Part shown: positions 32,887 through 41,387 of the stretch, piece after piece
Layout of the letters: every line of letters begins with the position of its first letter
Position numbering within the stretch: the stretch's first letter is position 1
NCBI GenBank assembly: GCA_016296635.1
Contig: JAEDIZ010000002.1
Span: forward strand, 1 to 60,573
DNA: 60,573 nucleotides
Direction: 5' to 3'
Source of the DNA: Oscillospiraceae bacterium
GTDB lineage: Bacteria; Bacillota; Clostridia; Oscillospirales; Oscillospiraceae
Position numbers and translations under genes: made by a program
Notes under the pieces: model-generated
Database searches by the model: none
What the model was told of the DNA's origin: nothing
Seen by the model: only the letters and a program-made list of their open reading frames with translations

Positions 32887-32924
32887 AAAAACCGTCCCTG
32901 ATAAATTCATCAGGGACGGTTTTT
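32887..32924. terminator. strong bidirectional terminator
   Basis: AAAACCGTCCCTGAT and ATCAGGGACGGTTTTT pair perfectly around a 6-nt loop. It lies 59 nt after the stop of the SLH-vWA gene and insulates it from the Gfo/Idh gene. Confidence 0.85.
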
Positions 32925-32982
32925 ATAAACATGCTTCCAGTGCTTCTTCAAAAATCAAAGAAGCCGGTTCAGAGCAAAAGCA

Positions 32983-35151
32983 TCAGTTGACAACTTCGCC
33001 GTTGAAGGGAGCGGAGTGAGAATCGGACCATTCTCTTTCCAAAGCGGCCCAGTCACGCTGCGGCAGCTTTTCTGTCCATTCCTCAACGGTGCGATCTTTG
33101 ACTTCAATCCACTTGTAGTCGTGGCTGTTGGTTGCTTCCTGCATGGCTTCATAGTACCATGCGCCGGGCAGGTTATCCGGCCATGTGACCATGACCTTTT
33201 CGCTCAGCAGGTGATCCTTGTGCGGAATACGGCCGATGGTACGGTTGATGATGGTGCAGGCTTCGGCACGGGTGATGGGATCATTCGGATGGAAGGAGCC
33301 GTCGGGATAGCCTTCGACCAGCTTCAGTTCGTATGCAGCCTGCACATAGGCGGAATACCATGCGCTTCTGCTGACATCGGTGAAGCGTCCGTCATAAACG
33401 GTGTTGATGTGATCAAAGAAGCCGACAGCGATCTTTACAAACTCGGCACGGGTAATGGAAGCGTTCGGCTGGAAGGAGCCGTCAGGATAGCCGTTGATGA
33501 TGTTGAGGTTTGTGATTGTGGAGATGGCGTTGTTGAACCAGTTGGCGGGAATGACATCGGAATAGGGATTGGTGGTGTTCCAGTAGAAATCACGAGCCTC
33601 GTTCGTCAGCAGACGGAAGAAGATGGTGACGGCTTCTGCACGGGTCAGATTGCCCTGCGGGCGGACATCGCCTTCGGGATAGCCGATGATGTAGGAATAG
33701 TGATCCTTGGTGTTCAGCAGAGAATCGGGAGAGCCGACCACATATTTGACGGAGGGTTCGGGGAAGGGACGGACGGTTGTGTCCGGCGTTTCCAGATCTG
33801 CTTCATAGTTGGTCAGCAGATAATGGCTGCCTTTCACATCGCTGCGCGACTGGAGCTTTTCCGTGAAGGAAAGCGCCAGCGTCTGACCGGCCAGCAGGGG
33901 CTTGCCCATGGTCAGCGTCAGCTTATCGCCGCTGATGTCCAGCTTATATCCGTCGGAAAGGGACAGACTGGTCAAGCTGCCGAAGGTACCGGAGTCCGAA
34001 TAGATGACAGTGCCGATGGCGTCCGTCACCTTGACGGAAACGGGCTTGTCTGCGACAAAGTCAAACTGATAGGTTTCCGTTTCAAAGCTGTGCGTTCTGC
34101 CCATGACATCGATGATCTTGGTGCCGGCAGGAAGTGCGGCGCCGGACGAGGTCATAAGCCCCTTCATGGCTTCGGTCAGAGGCCAGTCTGCGGGCATTTC
34201 TGCAGAATAGACGGAGCGGGCATTGGCCTTTGCGATGAATTCACCTGCCAGCTTGGTCAGCGCGGTCAGATCTGCACGATCCTTGTAATAAGGACGGCCG
34301 AAGGTGACCAGCTTTACTGCGGCGGGAATGGTGTCCAGTTCTTTGGAAGCCCAGTAAACACCGGTTTCAAAGTTCGTATATTCATTGGGATCGGCCTTGA
34401 TCGCGGCAAGGGCGCCGGAGCCGGTGTAGGCCTTTGCATCGGCACCGATTGTTCTGCTTTCCAGAACGCTCAGAGAATCGAAGGCGGAATAGTGGAGGTC
34501 TGCCGCATCGGCATTCATCAGCAAAGAGCCGTCAAGGGTGTTGTTGGCTGCGCTGCCGGTCGAATCGAGCCACCAGTAGCTGCCGCCGTCGGTGACAAGA
34601 ATCATGTACTTTTCAGCACCTGTCGGCGCTCCTGCCAGATCGGAAAGACCCATGCGGATACCGGACTGCACATTGGTGCCGAGAGATTCCGGCAGAAGAA
34701 GCCAGGTGATGGCGCTTTCCATGACTGCGGTGCTGTTTGCAGGCAGAGAAGCCAGCGGAGCCATGGCCTGCACCTGCTTGGCGGAGCGGCCGAATACCGT
34801 AATGCCGACATAGATTTCTCTGCTGCCGAAGAGAGTACGAACGCTGTCGGCAAGGGCGTTGATATAGACCTTGTCTGTCAGATCGTTGAAGCTGTCGGTG
34901 CCGTCCAGAACGAATTCAACGGCAACCGGACCGGTGGATGCGGGTGCAGTGACAGACAGGGTCAGATTGGTCTCGTCGGTGCCGGAGAGGGCTGTTGCCT
35001 GCTTGCCGAGAATGACGCCGTCGCCGTACACGATTTTGTCGGGATTCAGCTTTTCCGAAGTCGGTGCGCTGCCAGCGGCAAACGCAGTCGGTGCAATGCA
35101 CATCAGTACTGCAATTGCCAGAAAAACAGCCAAAACTCTGCGCTTTTTCAT
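32983..35151 (-). CDS. secreted vWA-domain protein with three SLH repeats
   Basis: A 722-aa protein with a clear signal peptide (MKKRRVLAVFLAIAVLMCIA...AFA). A von Willebrand A-like domain spans about residues 75-310; its metal site is atypical (EFVLDGTDSF, i.e. DxTxS instead of DxSxS) while YMILVTDGGSYWW is conserved. A beta-rich middle region follows, then three S-layer homology repeats from about residue 480 (IIGYPEGDVRPQGNLTRAEA, IINGYPDGSFQPNASITRAE, VEGYPDGSFHPNDPITRAEA) that bind cell-wall polymer. It lies next to an exporter and polysaccharide-regulatory genes and shares its domain set with the 2385-aa protein encoded at 46.5 kb. AAGGAGG precedes the ATG. Confidence 0.88.
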   Translation of the reverse strand: MKKRRVLAVFLAIAVLMCIAPTAFAAGSAPTSEKLNPDKIVYGDGVILGKQATALSGTDETNLTLSVTAPASTGPVAVEFVLDGTDSFNDLTDKVYINALADSVRTLFGSREIYVGITVFGRSAKQVQAMAPLASLPANSTAVMESAITWLLLPESLGTNVQSGIRMGLSDLAGAPTGAEKYMILVTDGGSYWWLDSTGSAANNTLDGSLLMNADAADLHYSAFDSLSVLESRTIGADAKAYTGSGALAAIKADPNEYTNFETGVYWASKELDTIPAAVKLVTFGRPYYKDRADLTALTKLAGEFIAKANARSVYSAEMPADWPLTEAMKGLMTSSGAALPAGTKIIDVMGRTHSFETETYQFDFVADKPVSVKVTDAIGTVIYSDSGTFGSLTSLSLSDGYKLDISGDKLTLTMGKPLLAGQTLALSFTEKLQSRSDVKGSHYLLTNYEADLETPDTTVRPFPEPSVKYVVGSPDSLLNTKDHYSYIIGYPEGDVRPQGNLTRAEAVTIFFRLLTNEARDFYWNTTNPYSDVIPANWFNNAISTITNLNIINGYPDGSFQPNASITRAEFVKIAVGFFDHINTVYDGRFTDVSRSAWYSAYVQAAYELKLVEGYPDGSFHPNDPITRAEACTIINRTIGRIPHKDHLLSEKVMVTWPDNLPGAWYYEAMQEATNSHDYKWIEVKDRTVEEWTEKLPQRDWAALEREWSDSHSAPFNGEVVN

Positions 35152-35211
35152 GTTGTTGCCTCCTTAACTCCACCCGGAATGAAACTGGGTGCTAAAACTG
35201 TTATTTAATTC

Positions 35212-35239
35212 AGTATAACATATTTGTTCCTTTTTGCAA
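35212..35239 (-). promoter_or_regulatory. promoter of the SLH-vWA gene
   Basis: TTGCAA (35239-35234) and TATACT (35217-35212), 16-bp spacer, minus strand, giving a roughly 55-nt leader with AAGGAGG near its end. The gene can therefore be expressed apart from the operon upstream. Confidence 0.65.
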
Positions 35240-35265
35240 GAATGATAAAGACGGCTTCGATCTTC

Positions 35266-37059
35266 TTAAACTGCGGCGATGTTTTCCGCCGCCCGGACAA
35301 CCTCATCGCCGGAAAGCTCCTGCAGAGCGCCTGCGCGGATCAGAAAGGCACGGCTGCACAAGTGCAGAACGCTGGGACGGTGCGTGGTAACGATGCAGGT
35401 CTGCGCAGGGTTACGGAACATGATGTTCTGCAGCACCTGCTTTTCAGTGTCGGCATCCAGAGCAGAGGTCGCTTCATCCAAAAGAAGAATGGGCGCGTTG
35501 CGGACGATCGCTCTTGCAATGGCGATACGCTGCGCCTGTCCCTCGGAGAAGCCGCGGCCGCGTTCGCCCATCGAGCTGTTCATGCCTTCCGGCAGCTGGG
35601 AAACGAACTCCCATGCGCACGCCAGCCGGAGCGCCTGCTCCAGCTCCTCGTCAGAAGCATCTGCCTTTCCCATACGCAGGTTTTCGGCGATCGTGCCGGA
35701 GAGCATGGTGTTTCCCTGCGGGACATAGGAAAAGCAGGCACGCAGATCTGCATTGGCAGGCAGCTTTCTGCCGTCACCGGTTTTCAGATACATGCTGCCC
35801 CGGTCGGGCGAGATCAGCCCGAGCAGGAGGCGGAGCATGGTGGTCTTTCCCTCGCCGGACGGGCCGATCAGCGCAACGATCTCACCGGGATTTGCCCGGA
35901 AACAGACATCGGAGAAAATTTCATGCTCCGAATAGGAGAAGTGCAGATCCTCTGCGCAGACGCTGAGCCCATGCGTTTTATCCTCTTCGGATAGATCGCC
36001 GCAGCCGAGATGCGGCTCCTTTTCCAGCTCCTGCAGTTCCCGGATGCGATGGGCGGAAACGGAACTGGTCAGAAAAGCCGGAACGGTGGATACAAGTTTT
36101 TGAAATGTCGAGGAAAGTCTGCTGCCCTGCGACAGAAACAGCGTCATCGTGCCGTACACGATTTTGCCCGACCAGAGCAGATACAGACAGTAGCAGAAAG
36201 CAGTCATCTGAACTGCGGAGCCGAGCAGAGAAAGAACGGCGCGGGCGCGTATCGTGAACATGCTGCAGTCGAGGCTCGCTTTGCGGAAAACTTCCTGCCT
36301 GCTTCGGAATTCTGCGCCGAAGCGTTCTGTGAGTCCCATGCTTTTGACTGTGTCCAGATTGTAAAAGGCTTCTGCCTCGCAGGTTGTAAGATCGCTGCTG
36401 ATCTTTTTCAGCTCCCGGTTGTACCGGTGCAGTTTGCCGAGAATTCGTCTGGAGCTGAACAGCAGGAACGGAGCGCTGACCAGCGCCAGCAGCGCCATGA
36501 CATGGTCATAGTGCCAGATCACAAAGAAGGTTGCAAGGAAAGAATAAACGCCGATCCCGATATCGGGCAGCCAGCTGATGGCATTGGAGGAAACAACGCT
36601 GATATCATTTTGAAACCGGTTGAGCAGATCGCCGCTGGAAAACCGGTTTACCGCTGTCCAGTTTGCATCCAGTACGGAGGAAAAGATCTCCGCCTGAATA
36701 TCGGTGGTGATCCGCAGGCTGATGCGGGTGCAGACATAGGATGTCAGGCTGCTCAGGCCAAGACTCAGAAAGGCGGAGCCGATCATGACTGCCAGCACAA
36801 GGGCGAGTTTTGAAGTCTGATAACCGGTGATGATGTCGATGGTGTATTTTCCGGCGACGGCAGACAGAAGACTCAAAGAGGTGCTGAGAATGCCGAAAAA
36901 CGCGTAAACTGCTACCGACCGGCGGTAGCGCTTTGAATACTGCAGGATCCATTTCCAGTCCGAGAGGATCTCACCGAAGGTTCCGTTTTTCCGCTTTTCG
37001 AGAAGGATCCCCAAAAAACGGGAGCCGAGGACTGTACGTTCGCTGCTTTTATCAGCCAT
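35266..37059 (-). CDS. ABC exporter, fused permease and ATPase (peptide/lipid exporter type)
   Basis: A 597-aa half-transporter. Six hydrophobic segments lie at about residues 45-330 and the nucleotide-binding domain at about 365-597: Walker A GPSGEGKTT, Q-loop SYVPQGN, signature FSEGQAQRIA (a variant of LSGGQ), Walker B ILLLDEATSALD and H-loop THR. It has no N-terminal C39 peptidase domain, so leader removal would need a separate protease. It overlaps the S26-type peptidase gene by 8 nt. With precursor and modification genes in the neighbouring divergent operon it is the likely exporter of the modified peptide; lipid or polysaccharide-intermediate export is the alternative. Confidence 0.87.
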   Translation of the reverse strand: MADKSSERTVLGSRFLGILLEKRKNGTFGEILSDWKWILQYSKRYRRSVAVYAFFGILSTSLSLLSAVAGKYTIDIITGYQTSKLALVLAVMIGSAFLSLGLSSLTSYVCTRISLRITTDIQAEIFSSVLDANWTAVNRFSSGDLLNRFQNDISVVSSNAISWLPDIGIGVYSFLATFFVIWHYDHVMALLALVSAPFLLFSSRRILGKLHRYNRELKKISSDLTTCEAEAFYNLDTVKSMGLTERFGAEFRSRQEVFRKASLDCSMFTIRARAVLSLLGSAVQMTAFCYCLYLLWSGKIVYGTMTLFLSQGSRLSSTFQKLVSTVPAFLTSSVSAHRIRELQELEKEPHLGCGDLSEEDKTHGLSVCAEDLHFSYSEHEIFSDVCFRANPGEIVALIGPSGEGKTTMLRLLLGLISPDRGSMYLKTGDGRKLPANADLRACFSYVPQGNTMLSGTIAENLRMGKADASDEELEQALRLACAWEFVSQLPEGMNSSMGERGRGFSEGQAQRIAIARAIVRNAPILLLDEATSALDADTEKQVLQNIMFRNPAQTCIVTTHRPSVLHLCSRAFLIRAGALQELSGDEVVRAAENIAAV

Positions 37060-37516
37060 CCGAACTGCCTCCTTTCCCGAAGCGGCGGAACATGCCGTAT
37101 ATTTTCAGAAGCAGGGGACGAAGCGGCAGCAGCGTGAGCCATACCGTTGCGAAAAACTCCCACCAAAAGCTGCCGGGACCGATCCATCTGCCCTTTCGCT
37201 CCGCACGGATCGCAACTGCGACCGTTCTGCCAGCGGGAACGGGGCCTTCGACCGATCTCTGTGCGTCACCTGCAAAGTAATAATTACCATCCGAATCTGT
37301 CCGGCAGACGCGGTGCAGAATATAGCTGCCGCTCTGCCGTCTGAAAAGCGCAATGTCGCCCCGTTTCAGAGGGCTATCCGGCAGCCGGAGCAGGACACGG
37401 TCTCTGCCGTCTGCCAGAAAGGGGGTCATGCTTGATCCGGCAACGGGAATCGTGACCTGCTGCCCCTGCCGGATCAGGCCGACAAGCTCCGACAGATAAC
37501 GCTGCGTATCAACCAT
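37052..37516 (-). CDS. S24/S26 (signal-peptidase-like) serine peptidase
   Basis: A 154-aa protein. VAGSSMTPFL carries the nucleophile Ser29, LKRGDIALF offers Lys51, and SYILHRVCR has His68 at the place where archaeal/ER-type signal peptidases use His. A hydrophobic segment near residues 115-135 (FFATVWLTLLPLRPLLL) suggests a C-terminal membrane anchor, the reverse of normal bacterial LepB. Small proteins of this kind are frequent beside PqqD and HprK-like genes in RiPP loci. It is tightly coupled to the ABC exporter and could process the exported peptide. The ribosome-binding site is weak; GGAGTGAC lies about 20 nt upstream. Confidence 0.8.
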   Translation of the reverse strand: MVDTQRYLSELVGLIRQGQQVTIPVAGSSMTPFLADGRDRVLLRLPDSPLKRGDIALFRRQSGSYILHRVCRTDSDGNYYFAGDAQRSVEGPVPAGRTVAVAIRAERKGRWIGPGSFWWEFFATVWLTLLPLRPLLLKIYGMFRRFGKGGSSDG

Positions 37517-37567
37517 TCGCTCTGCCGTTTAAAGTCACTCCTCTCGTTGTTGTATCGGTCAGATGCT

Positions 37568-37588
37568 CCGCAGCAAGGGATGCTGCGG
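37568..37588 (-). promoter_or_regulatory. hairpin directly after the second BY-kinase gene
   Basis: CCGCAGCA-AGGGA-TGCTGCGG is a perfect 8-bp stem starting 1 nt past the stop codon, without a T-run. It may lower read-through or protect the upstream mRNA from 3' decay ahead of the peptidase and exporter genes. Confidence 0.4.
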
Positions 37589-37589
37589 C

Positions 37590-39068
37590 TTATTTTGCGT
37601 ACTTTTTTTCTGCACTTTTTTTGCTGCCGTAGGATGCGTATTTTCCGTATCCGTAGCCGTAGCCATAGCCGTAACCGTATCCGTAGCCGTACTTTCCGCT
37701 TCCGGTTTTTGCGGCGTTCAGAACGCACCCGAGAAGACGTATGCGGCTGGAGCTGAGGAACTGGATGCCGTCCGCAGCACCGGCTCTTTCAACTTTTCCT
37801 GCACCCAGTACATAGATCGCAGCGTCTGCCGCACGGGAAATGCTGGTGCTGTCGGCGAGAATACCGCTGGGCGGCGTGTCGAGGATAATGTAGTCCGCGT
37901 GCTCGCGCAGCGCATCGATCAGTGTGCTGAGTCTGCCGGAATGGAGCGCTTTGTAGGCATTACCGGAGGCATTGTCACCGGCAAGAAGATAAAGACCGGA
38001 ATTGCCCACCTGCAGAAGATGATCGGCGGGATCCTCACCCTTCTTTGTCAGAAGCTCAGCAAGACCGAGCGATTCTGTCTTGATTCCCAAAATCTTTTTT
38101 GCAGACGGTTTGCGCAGATCCAGATCCACGAAGATCACCTTTGCACCGTTCTGACTCAGACTCAAGGCCAGATTGACTGCCACGGTCGATTTTCCTTCGC
38201 CGGGCATGGTGCTGGTGACAAGAAGCACCTTCTGCTGCTCTTTTTCCATTTCGCGCAGAAGCTTGATGCGAAGGTTGCGGATGCTTTCCTGAAAGGAGCC
38301 GGAAACTTGCTCATCGAGGATCGATACAGCCGGATCAAGGCTCTTTTCCCGCCGCTTGAAACGCACCAGCGGCAGAACGGCAATGCACTTCTGATTGAGA
38401 AGCGACTGTACATCCTCCGGCTCGCGGATCGTCCTGCGGGTCAGACTGTACAGGAAGATCAGGATCAGACCTGCCGCAAGACCGATGCAGGCACCCTTGG
38501 CCATGGTGCGTGCCGGACGGAAGGCGTTATAGGGAGCTGCTGCCACAGAAGGCTCCGTCAGCAGCGTCAGACCGGTCTGACCGATCACATACTCCGCGAC
38601 CTCCGGATATACTTCAATCACAGCATTGAGAATATTGTAAGCTGTCTGCGGATCGAAGCTTGTGACCCGCAGCATGAACATATTTGTATTGTCAACCGTC
38701 TGCGCCGAGATCGACCCGCCGAGCCGGCCTACGCCCATGGCAGACTGCAGCTTGTTCCGCATCAGCTCTGACTGCAGCAGATGGGGGAAGGTTTTGCTCA
38801 GCTGCTCTGCGACGGCTTTGTCATAGTATCCGGAGCTGCCGCCGATATCGGTCAGAGAGGAACTGACGAGCTGGACGGCAAAGGTGACCGAGGATTCATA
38901 CATCGGCACATAGCTCCGCCATTGACGGATCCCGAGAAAAGCGCCGCAGAGAATCGCCAGCGCGAGCGGGAACCAGAAGAGTCGGCGAAGCACCTTCCGG
39001 AACTCCTGAAGCAACCGGAAAAGGTCGACCTTTTCTTCCTCAATCCGATCTGTTTTATGTTCTTCCAT
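37590..39068 (-). CDS. Wzz/BY-kinase fusion (CpsC-CpsD type tyrosine kinase) with (YG)n tail, second copy
   Basis: A 492-aa protein. An N-terminal Wzz-type chain-length domain flanked by two membrane segments (about residues 30-50 and 205-225) is fused to a BY-kinase: Walker A' STMPGEGKST, Walker A-like IFVDLDLRKP and Walker B YIILDTPP. The C-terminus is a Tyr-Gly tail (KYGYGYG..., about residues 455-475) followed by more Tyr and Lys, the expected autophosphorylation cluster. Such kinases are dephosphorylated by CpsB, encoded three genes upstream. It is a diverged paralogue of the next gene. The start at 39068 follows the first copy by 13 nt. Confidence 0.88.
   Translation of the reverse strand: MEEHKTDRIEEEKVDLFRLLQEFRKVLRRLFWFPLALAILCGAFLGIRQWRSYVPMYESSVTFAVQLVSSSLTDIGGSSGYYDKAVAEQLSKTFPHLLQSELMRNKLQSAMGVGRLGGSISAQTVDNTNMFMLRVTSFDPQTAYNILNAVIEVYPEVAEYVIGQTGLTLLTEPSVAAAPYNAFRPARTMAKGACIGLAAGLILIFLYSLTRRTIREPEDVQSLLNQKCIAVLPLVRFKRREKSLDPAVSILDEQVSGSFQESIRNLRIKLLREMEKEQQKVLLVTSTMPGEGKSTVAVNLALSLSQNGAKVIFVDLDLRKPSAKKILGIKTESLGLAELLTKKGEDPADHLLQVGNSGLYLLAGDNASGNAYKALHSGRLSTLIDALREHADYIILDTPPSGILADSTSISRAADAAIYVLGAGKVERAGAADGIQFLSSSRIRLLGCVLNAAKTGSGKYGYGYGYGYGYGYGYGKYASYGSKKSAEKKYAK
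37645..37692. repeat. short-period DNA repeat encoding the (YG)n tail of the second BY-kinase
   Basis: Tandem 6-bp units of the form CCGTAG/CCATAG/CCGTAT read on the minus strand as alternating Tyr and Gly codons. Such in-frame repeats can change length by slippage and thus change the number of phosphorylatable tyrosines. Confidence 0.75.
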
Positions 39069-39081
39069 CGAATGCCTCCAC

Positions 39082-40560
39082 TTACTTGCTGCTTTTACTG
39101 TGATGCTTGCTGCTGCCGTAGCCGTAATGATCATAGCCGTAATGACCGTAACCGTAGTGGCCGTATCCGTAACCATAGCCGTATCCGTAACCATAGCCGT
39201 ATCCGTAGTGATCGCTGGAAAGGGAAGAGGTACGGACATCATTGAAAACGCAGCCGAGAAGCTCGGCGCGGCATTGACGCAGCGTGTCGATTGCATCGTT
39301 CACTCTGCCTGCCGGAGCCGCGTCCTGCCGGACAACAAGAATGGACAGATCAGCCAGATCAGCCAGAATCTGCACATCGGAAAACAGCGCCATGGGGGGA
39401 GAGTCGATCACGATGTAGTCCATCTGCTCCCGGGCCTTTTCAAGGATTGTTTTCATGCTTTCCGAGGCAAGCAGCTCCGCAGCGCGGCTGTCCGGCTTTT
39501 TGGAAAACAGAACCCGGATGCCGAGTTGATTCAGAAGCTGCGGCTGGCAGGCCTGTCTGCCGCGGATGATCGCAGAAAGATCATGCTTCGGAACGGCTTC
39601 CAGCAGCTTGAACTGCGAAGGCTTATGGAAATCCGCATCGATCAGCAGAACATTTTTATCTTCCTGCGCCAAAGCCAGCGCCAGATTGGCGGCCACCGTG
39701 GATTTCCCCTCGTTTTCCTCTGTACTGGCAACAAGGATGATCTTCCGTTCACCGTTTCTGACTGCAGCTTCCGTGAGCGTTGCCAGCCGGTGGATCTCCT
39801 CGGTAAAGCGGAAGCTGGCGATGGGCATGGTGATCAGCAGGCCTTTGTTGATATGCTTCGCCCGGCTGCGAAGGGTCTTGTTTTTCTCCTCATGATGGAC
39901 GGTCAGCAGCAGATCGGCATCCAGCTTTCTGCGGAACGCATGGCCCGTCTGCACCGTGTCGGAGAGAATGGTCACAGCCAGAAGAATTACCACCATCGCT
40001 GCGCAGCCTGCCAGAAATGTCCGCTTGACCATCTGACGCACAGAGAGCGGGTTGGAGGGCGCCGAAGGCACCGTGGGGCTGCTCAGTTCTTTCAGAAGCA
40101 CATTCTGAAACACATATTCCGAAACCGTATTGTAGTTTTGCAGCAGCAGATTCAGGGTACGGAATGCATCGTCCGGGGAATCCGCCGTCACACGAAGGAC
40201 GAGAAGATTCGTTTCCGGAATGACCGATGCGTTCAGTCTGCCCGGCAGACTGGATACGCCGAGCTGGCTCGCGGCAACGCCGCCGAACATGTTGCTTTCA
40301 AAAAGCTGGGTAAATGTATCGGCAATTTCCGATGACAGACTCAGATCGGAAAGCACAGAGGACGAGCTGCTGCTTTTTGCGCGTACTGCCACGGTTGCGG
40401 AGGATGTATATTCCGGCTTATAGAACAGCTGCAGCGCTGCGCCCATCAGCATGGCGGCGGCAAGTCCGGCTGCCAGAATCGTGGGCAGCTCGCGCAGAAT
40501 CCGCCGCACCAGACAGATGGGATTCAATTCACGAAGAAGGAAGGATTCCTGGTCTTTCAT
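39082..40560 (-). CDS. Wzz/BY-kinase fusion (CpsC-CpsD type tyrosine kinase) with (YG)n tail, first copy
   Basis: A 492-aa paralogue of the following gene. Wzz-like domain with membrane segments at about residues 27-47 and 185-205, then a BY-kinase domain. Its Walker A' is STEENEGKST, where usual small residues are replaced by acidic and Asn residues; Walker A-like LLIDADFHKP and Walker B YIVIDSPP are normal. The tail is longer and mixes Tyr with His and Asp (YGYGYG..., then GHYGYGHYGYDHYGYG) before a Ser/Lys/His-rich end. The odd P-loop may mean weaker ATP use or a partner role for the second copy. Confidence 0.87.
   Translation of the reverse strand: MKDQESFLLRELNPICLVRRILRELPTILAAGLAAAMLMGAALQLFYKPEYTSSATVAVRAKSSSSSSVLSDLSLSSEIADTFTQLFESNMFGGVAASQLGVSSLPGRLNASVIPETNLLVLRVTADSPDDAFRTLNLLLQNYNTVSEYVFQNVLLKELSSPTVPSAPSNPLSVRQMVKRTFLAGCAAMVVILLAVTILSDTVQTGHAFRRKLDADLLLTVHHEEKNKTLRSRAKHINKGLLITMPIASFRFTEEIHRLATLTEAAVRNGERKIILVASTEENEGKSTVAANLALALAQEDKNVLLIDADFHKPSQFKLLEAVPKHDLSAIIRGRQACQPQLLNQLGIRVLFSKKPDSRAAELLASESMKTILEKAREQMDYIVIDSPPMALFSDVQILADLADLSILVVRQDAAPAGRVNDAIDTLRQCRAELLGCVFNDVRTSSLSSDHYGYGYGYGYGYGYGYGHYGYGHYGYDHYGYGSSKHHSKSSK
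39117..39210. repeat. short-period DNA repeat encoding the Tyr/Gly/His tail of the first BY-kinase
   Basis: Degenerate 6- and 9-bp units (CCGTAA, CCATAG, CCGTAT, with interspersed ATGA and GTGG changes) encode the Tyr-Gly/His tail. The tract is similar to 37645-37692, so unequal exchange between the two kinase genes is possible. Confidence 0.75.
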
Positions 40561-40569
40561 CTTTTTTCC

Positions 40570-41367
40570 TCACTCTACCACAACATAAAGAACCGTGCTG
40601 CCGGGGACACCGTTTGCCCCGGTGCAGGAATAGGTCACCGTATTGACACCCTTCTGCAGACCGCCTTTCGGCAGCGCTGAGGAAACAGGACTGCCGCCGT
40701 CGGCGGACGCAAGATAGTCCATCGGATCAAATGCGTCCTCCTGCCGGATGTAGACCAAGTACTCGCTTAAACGAATGTCGGGTTCACCGGATACCGGTGT
40801 CCGTACGACCACGCCCAGCGTGATGCCTGCGGTGTCACCCAGCGAATTGCTCACCTCAAAGGTGACCGGATAAGTCCCTTCGTAATAGGGCATCAGATTG
40901 TTGGCGTTTACCCGGATCTGATCGGAAAGATCTCCGTCGATCAGATCAAAGGCGGTCAGCCGGTCTTTGATCTGAATGGAATTTCCGGGGGAGTAGCGCA
41001 GGGGTGCGTTGAGAGAAAACCGGGGCGGAACATAATCTTCATATTCCACAATCCGGCTTGCAGAAGCAACATGTCTGCTGCTGTCAACGACCGCATAGCT
41101 CACCTTCATCCGGTTCCCCTCCTGCAGCGAGATATCCTGCAGAAGGATCTTCCCGGTCAGATCGCCGTCTTTTTCATCATAGGCGGTGACGCCTTCCAAA
41201 AGAGCATCGGTGCCGTGGCCTGCGGTGGAAAGAATCAGCGGCTGCTCAGAGATCGTGATAGACGGCAGAGTGTTGTCTGCTCGGACTGCACGCAGACGGG
41301 TGGAGATGACGAGCAGGACTGCCGAGATCAGCAGGATGGCAAAGGTGAAAATACGAAGTCGTTTCAT
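40570..41367 (-). CDS. membrane-anchored extracytoplasmic protein with Ig-like (DUF5011/HYR-type) domains
   Basis: A 265-aa protein. An N-terminal hydrophobic signal-anchor (RIFTFAILLISAVLLVIS) precedes two or three beta-sandwich repeats of about 80 residues, recognisable by VTAYDEKDGDLTGKI and LTAFDLIDGDLSDQI, the 'A.D..DGDLT' motif of DUF5011-like domains, and a C-terminal NTVTYSCTGANG segment. It has no enzyme motifs. Placed between CpsB and the BY-kinases, it may sense or contact extracellular polymer. It ends 9 nt before the first BY-kinase gene. Confidence 0.7.
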   Translation of the reverse strand: MKRLRIFTFAILLISAVLLVISTRLRAVRADNTLPSITISEQPLILSTAGHGTDALLEGVTAYDEKDGDLTGKILLQDISLQEGNRMKVSYAVVDSSRHVASASRIVEYEDYVPPRFSLNAPLRYSPGNSIQIKDRLTAFDLIDGDLSDQIRVNANNLMPYYEGTYPVTFEVSNSLGDTAGITLGVVVRTPVSGEPDIRLSEYLVYIRQEDAFDPMDYLASADGGSPVSSALPKGGLQKGVNTVTYSCTGANGVPGSTVLYVVVE

Positions 41368-41387
41368 AGCGGTATTCCTCGTTCCGA

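Noticed and set aside
33016..35208. A 730-codon plus-strand open frame opposite the SLH-vWA gene
   Set aside because: It is antisense to a gene with signal peptide, SLH repeats, promoter and terminator, and its translation shows no family pattern.
37645..39210. Short tandem repeats considered as a CRISPR array
   Set aside because: The units are 6-9 bp, without unique spacers, and encode in-frame Tyr-Gly tails of two kinases.
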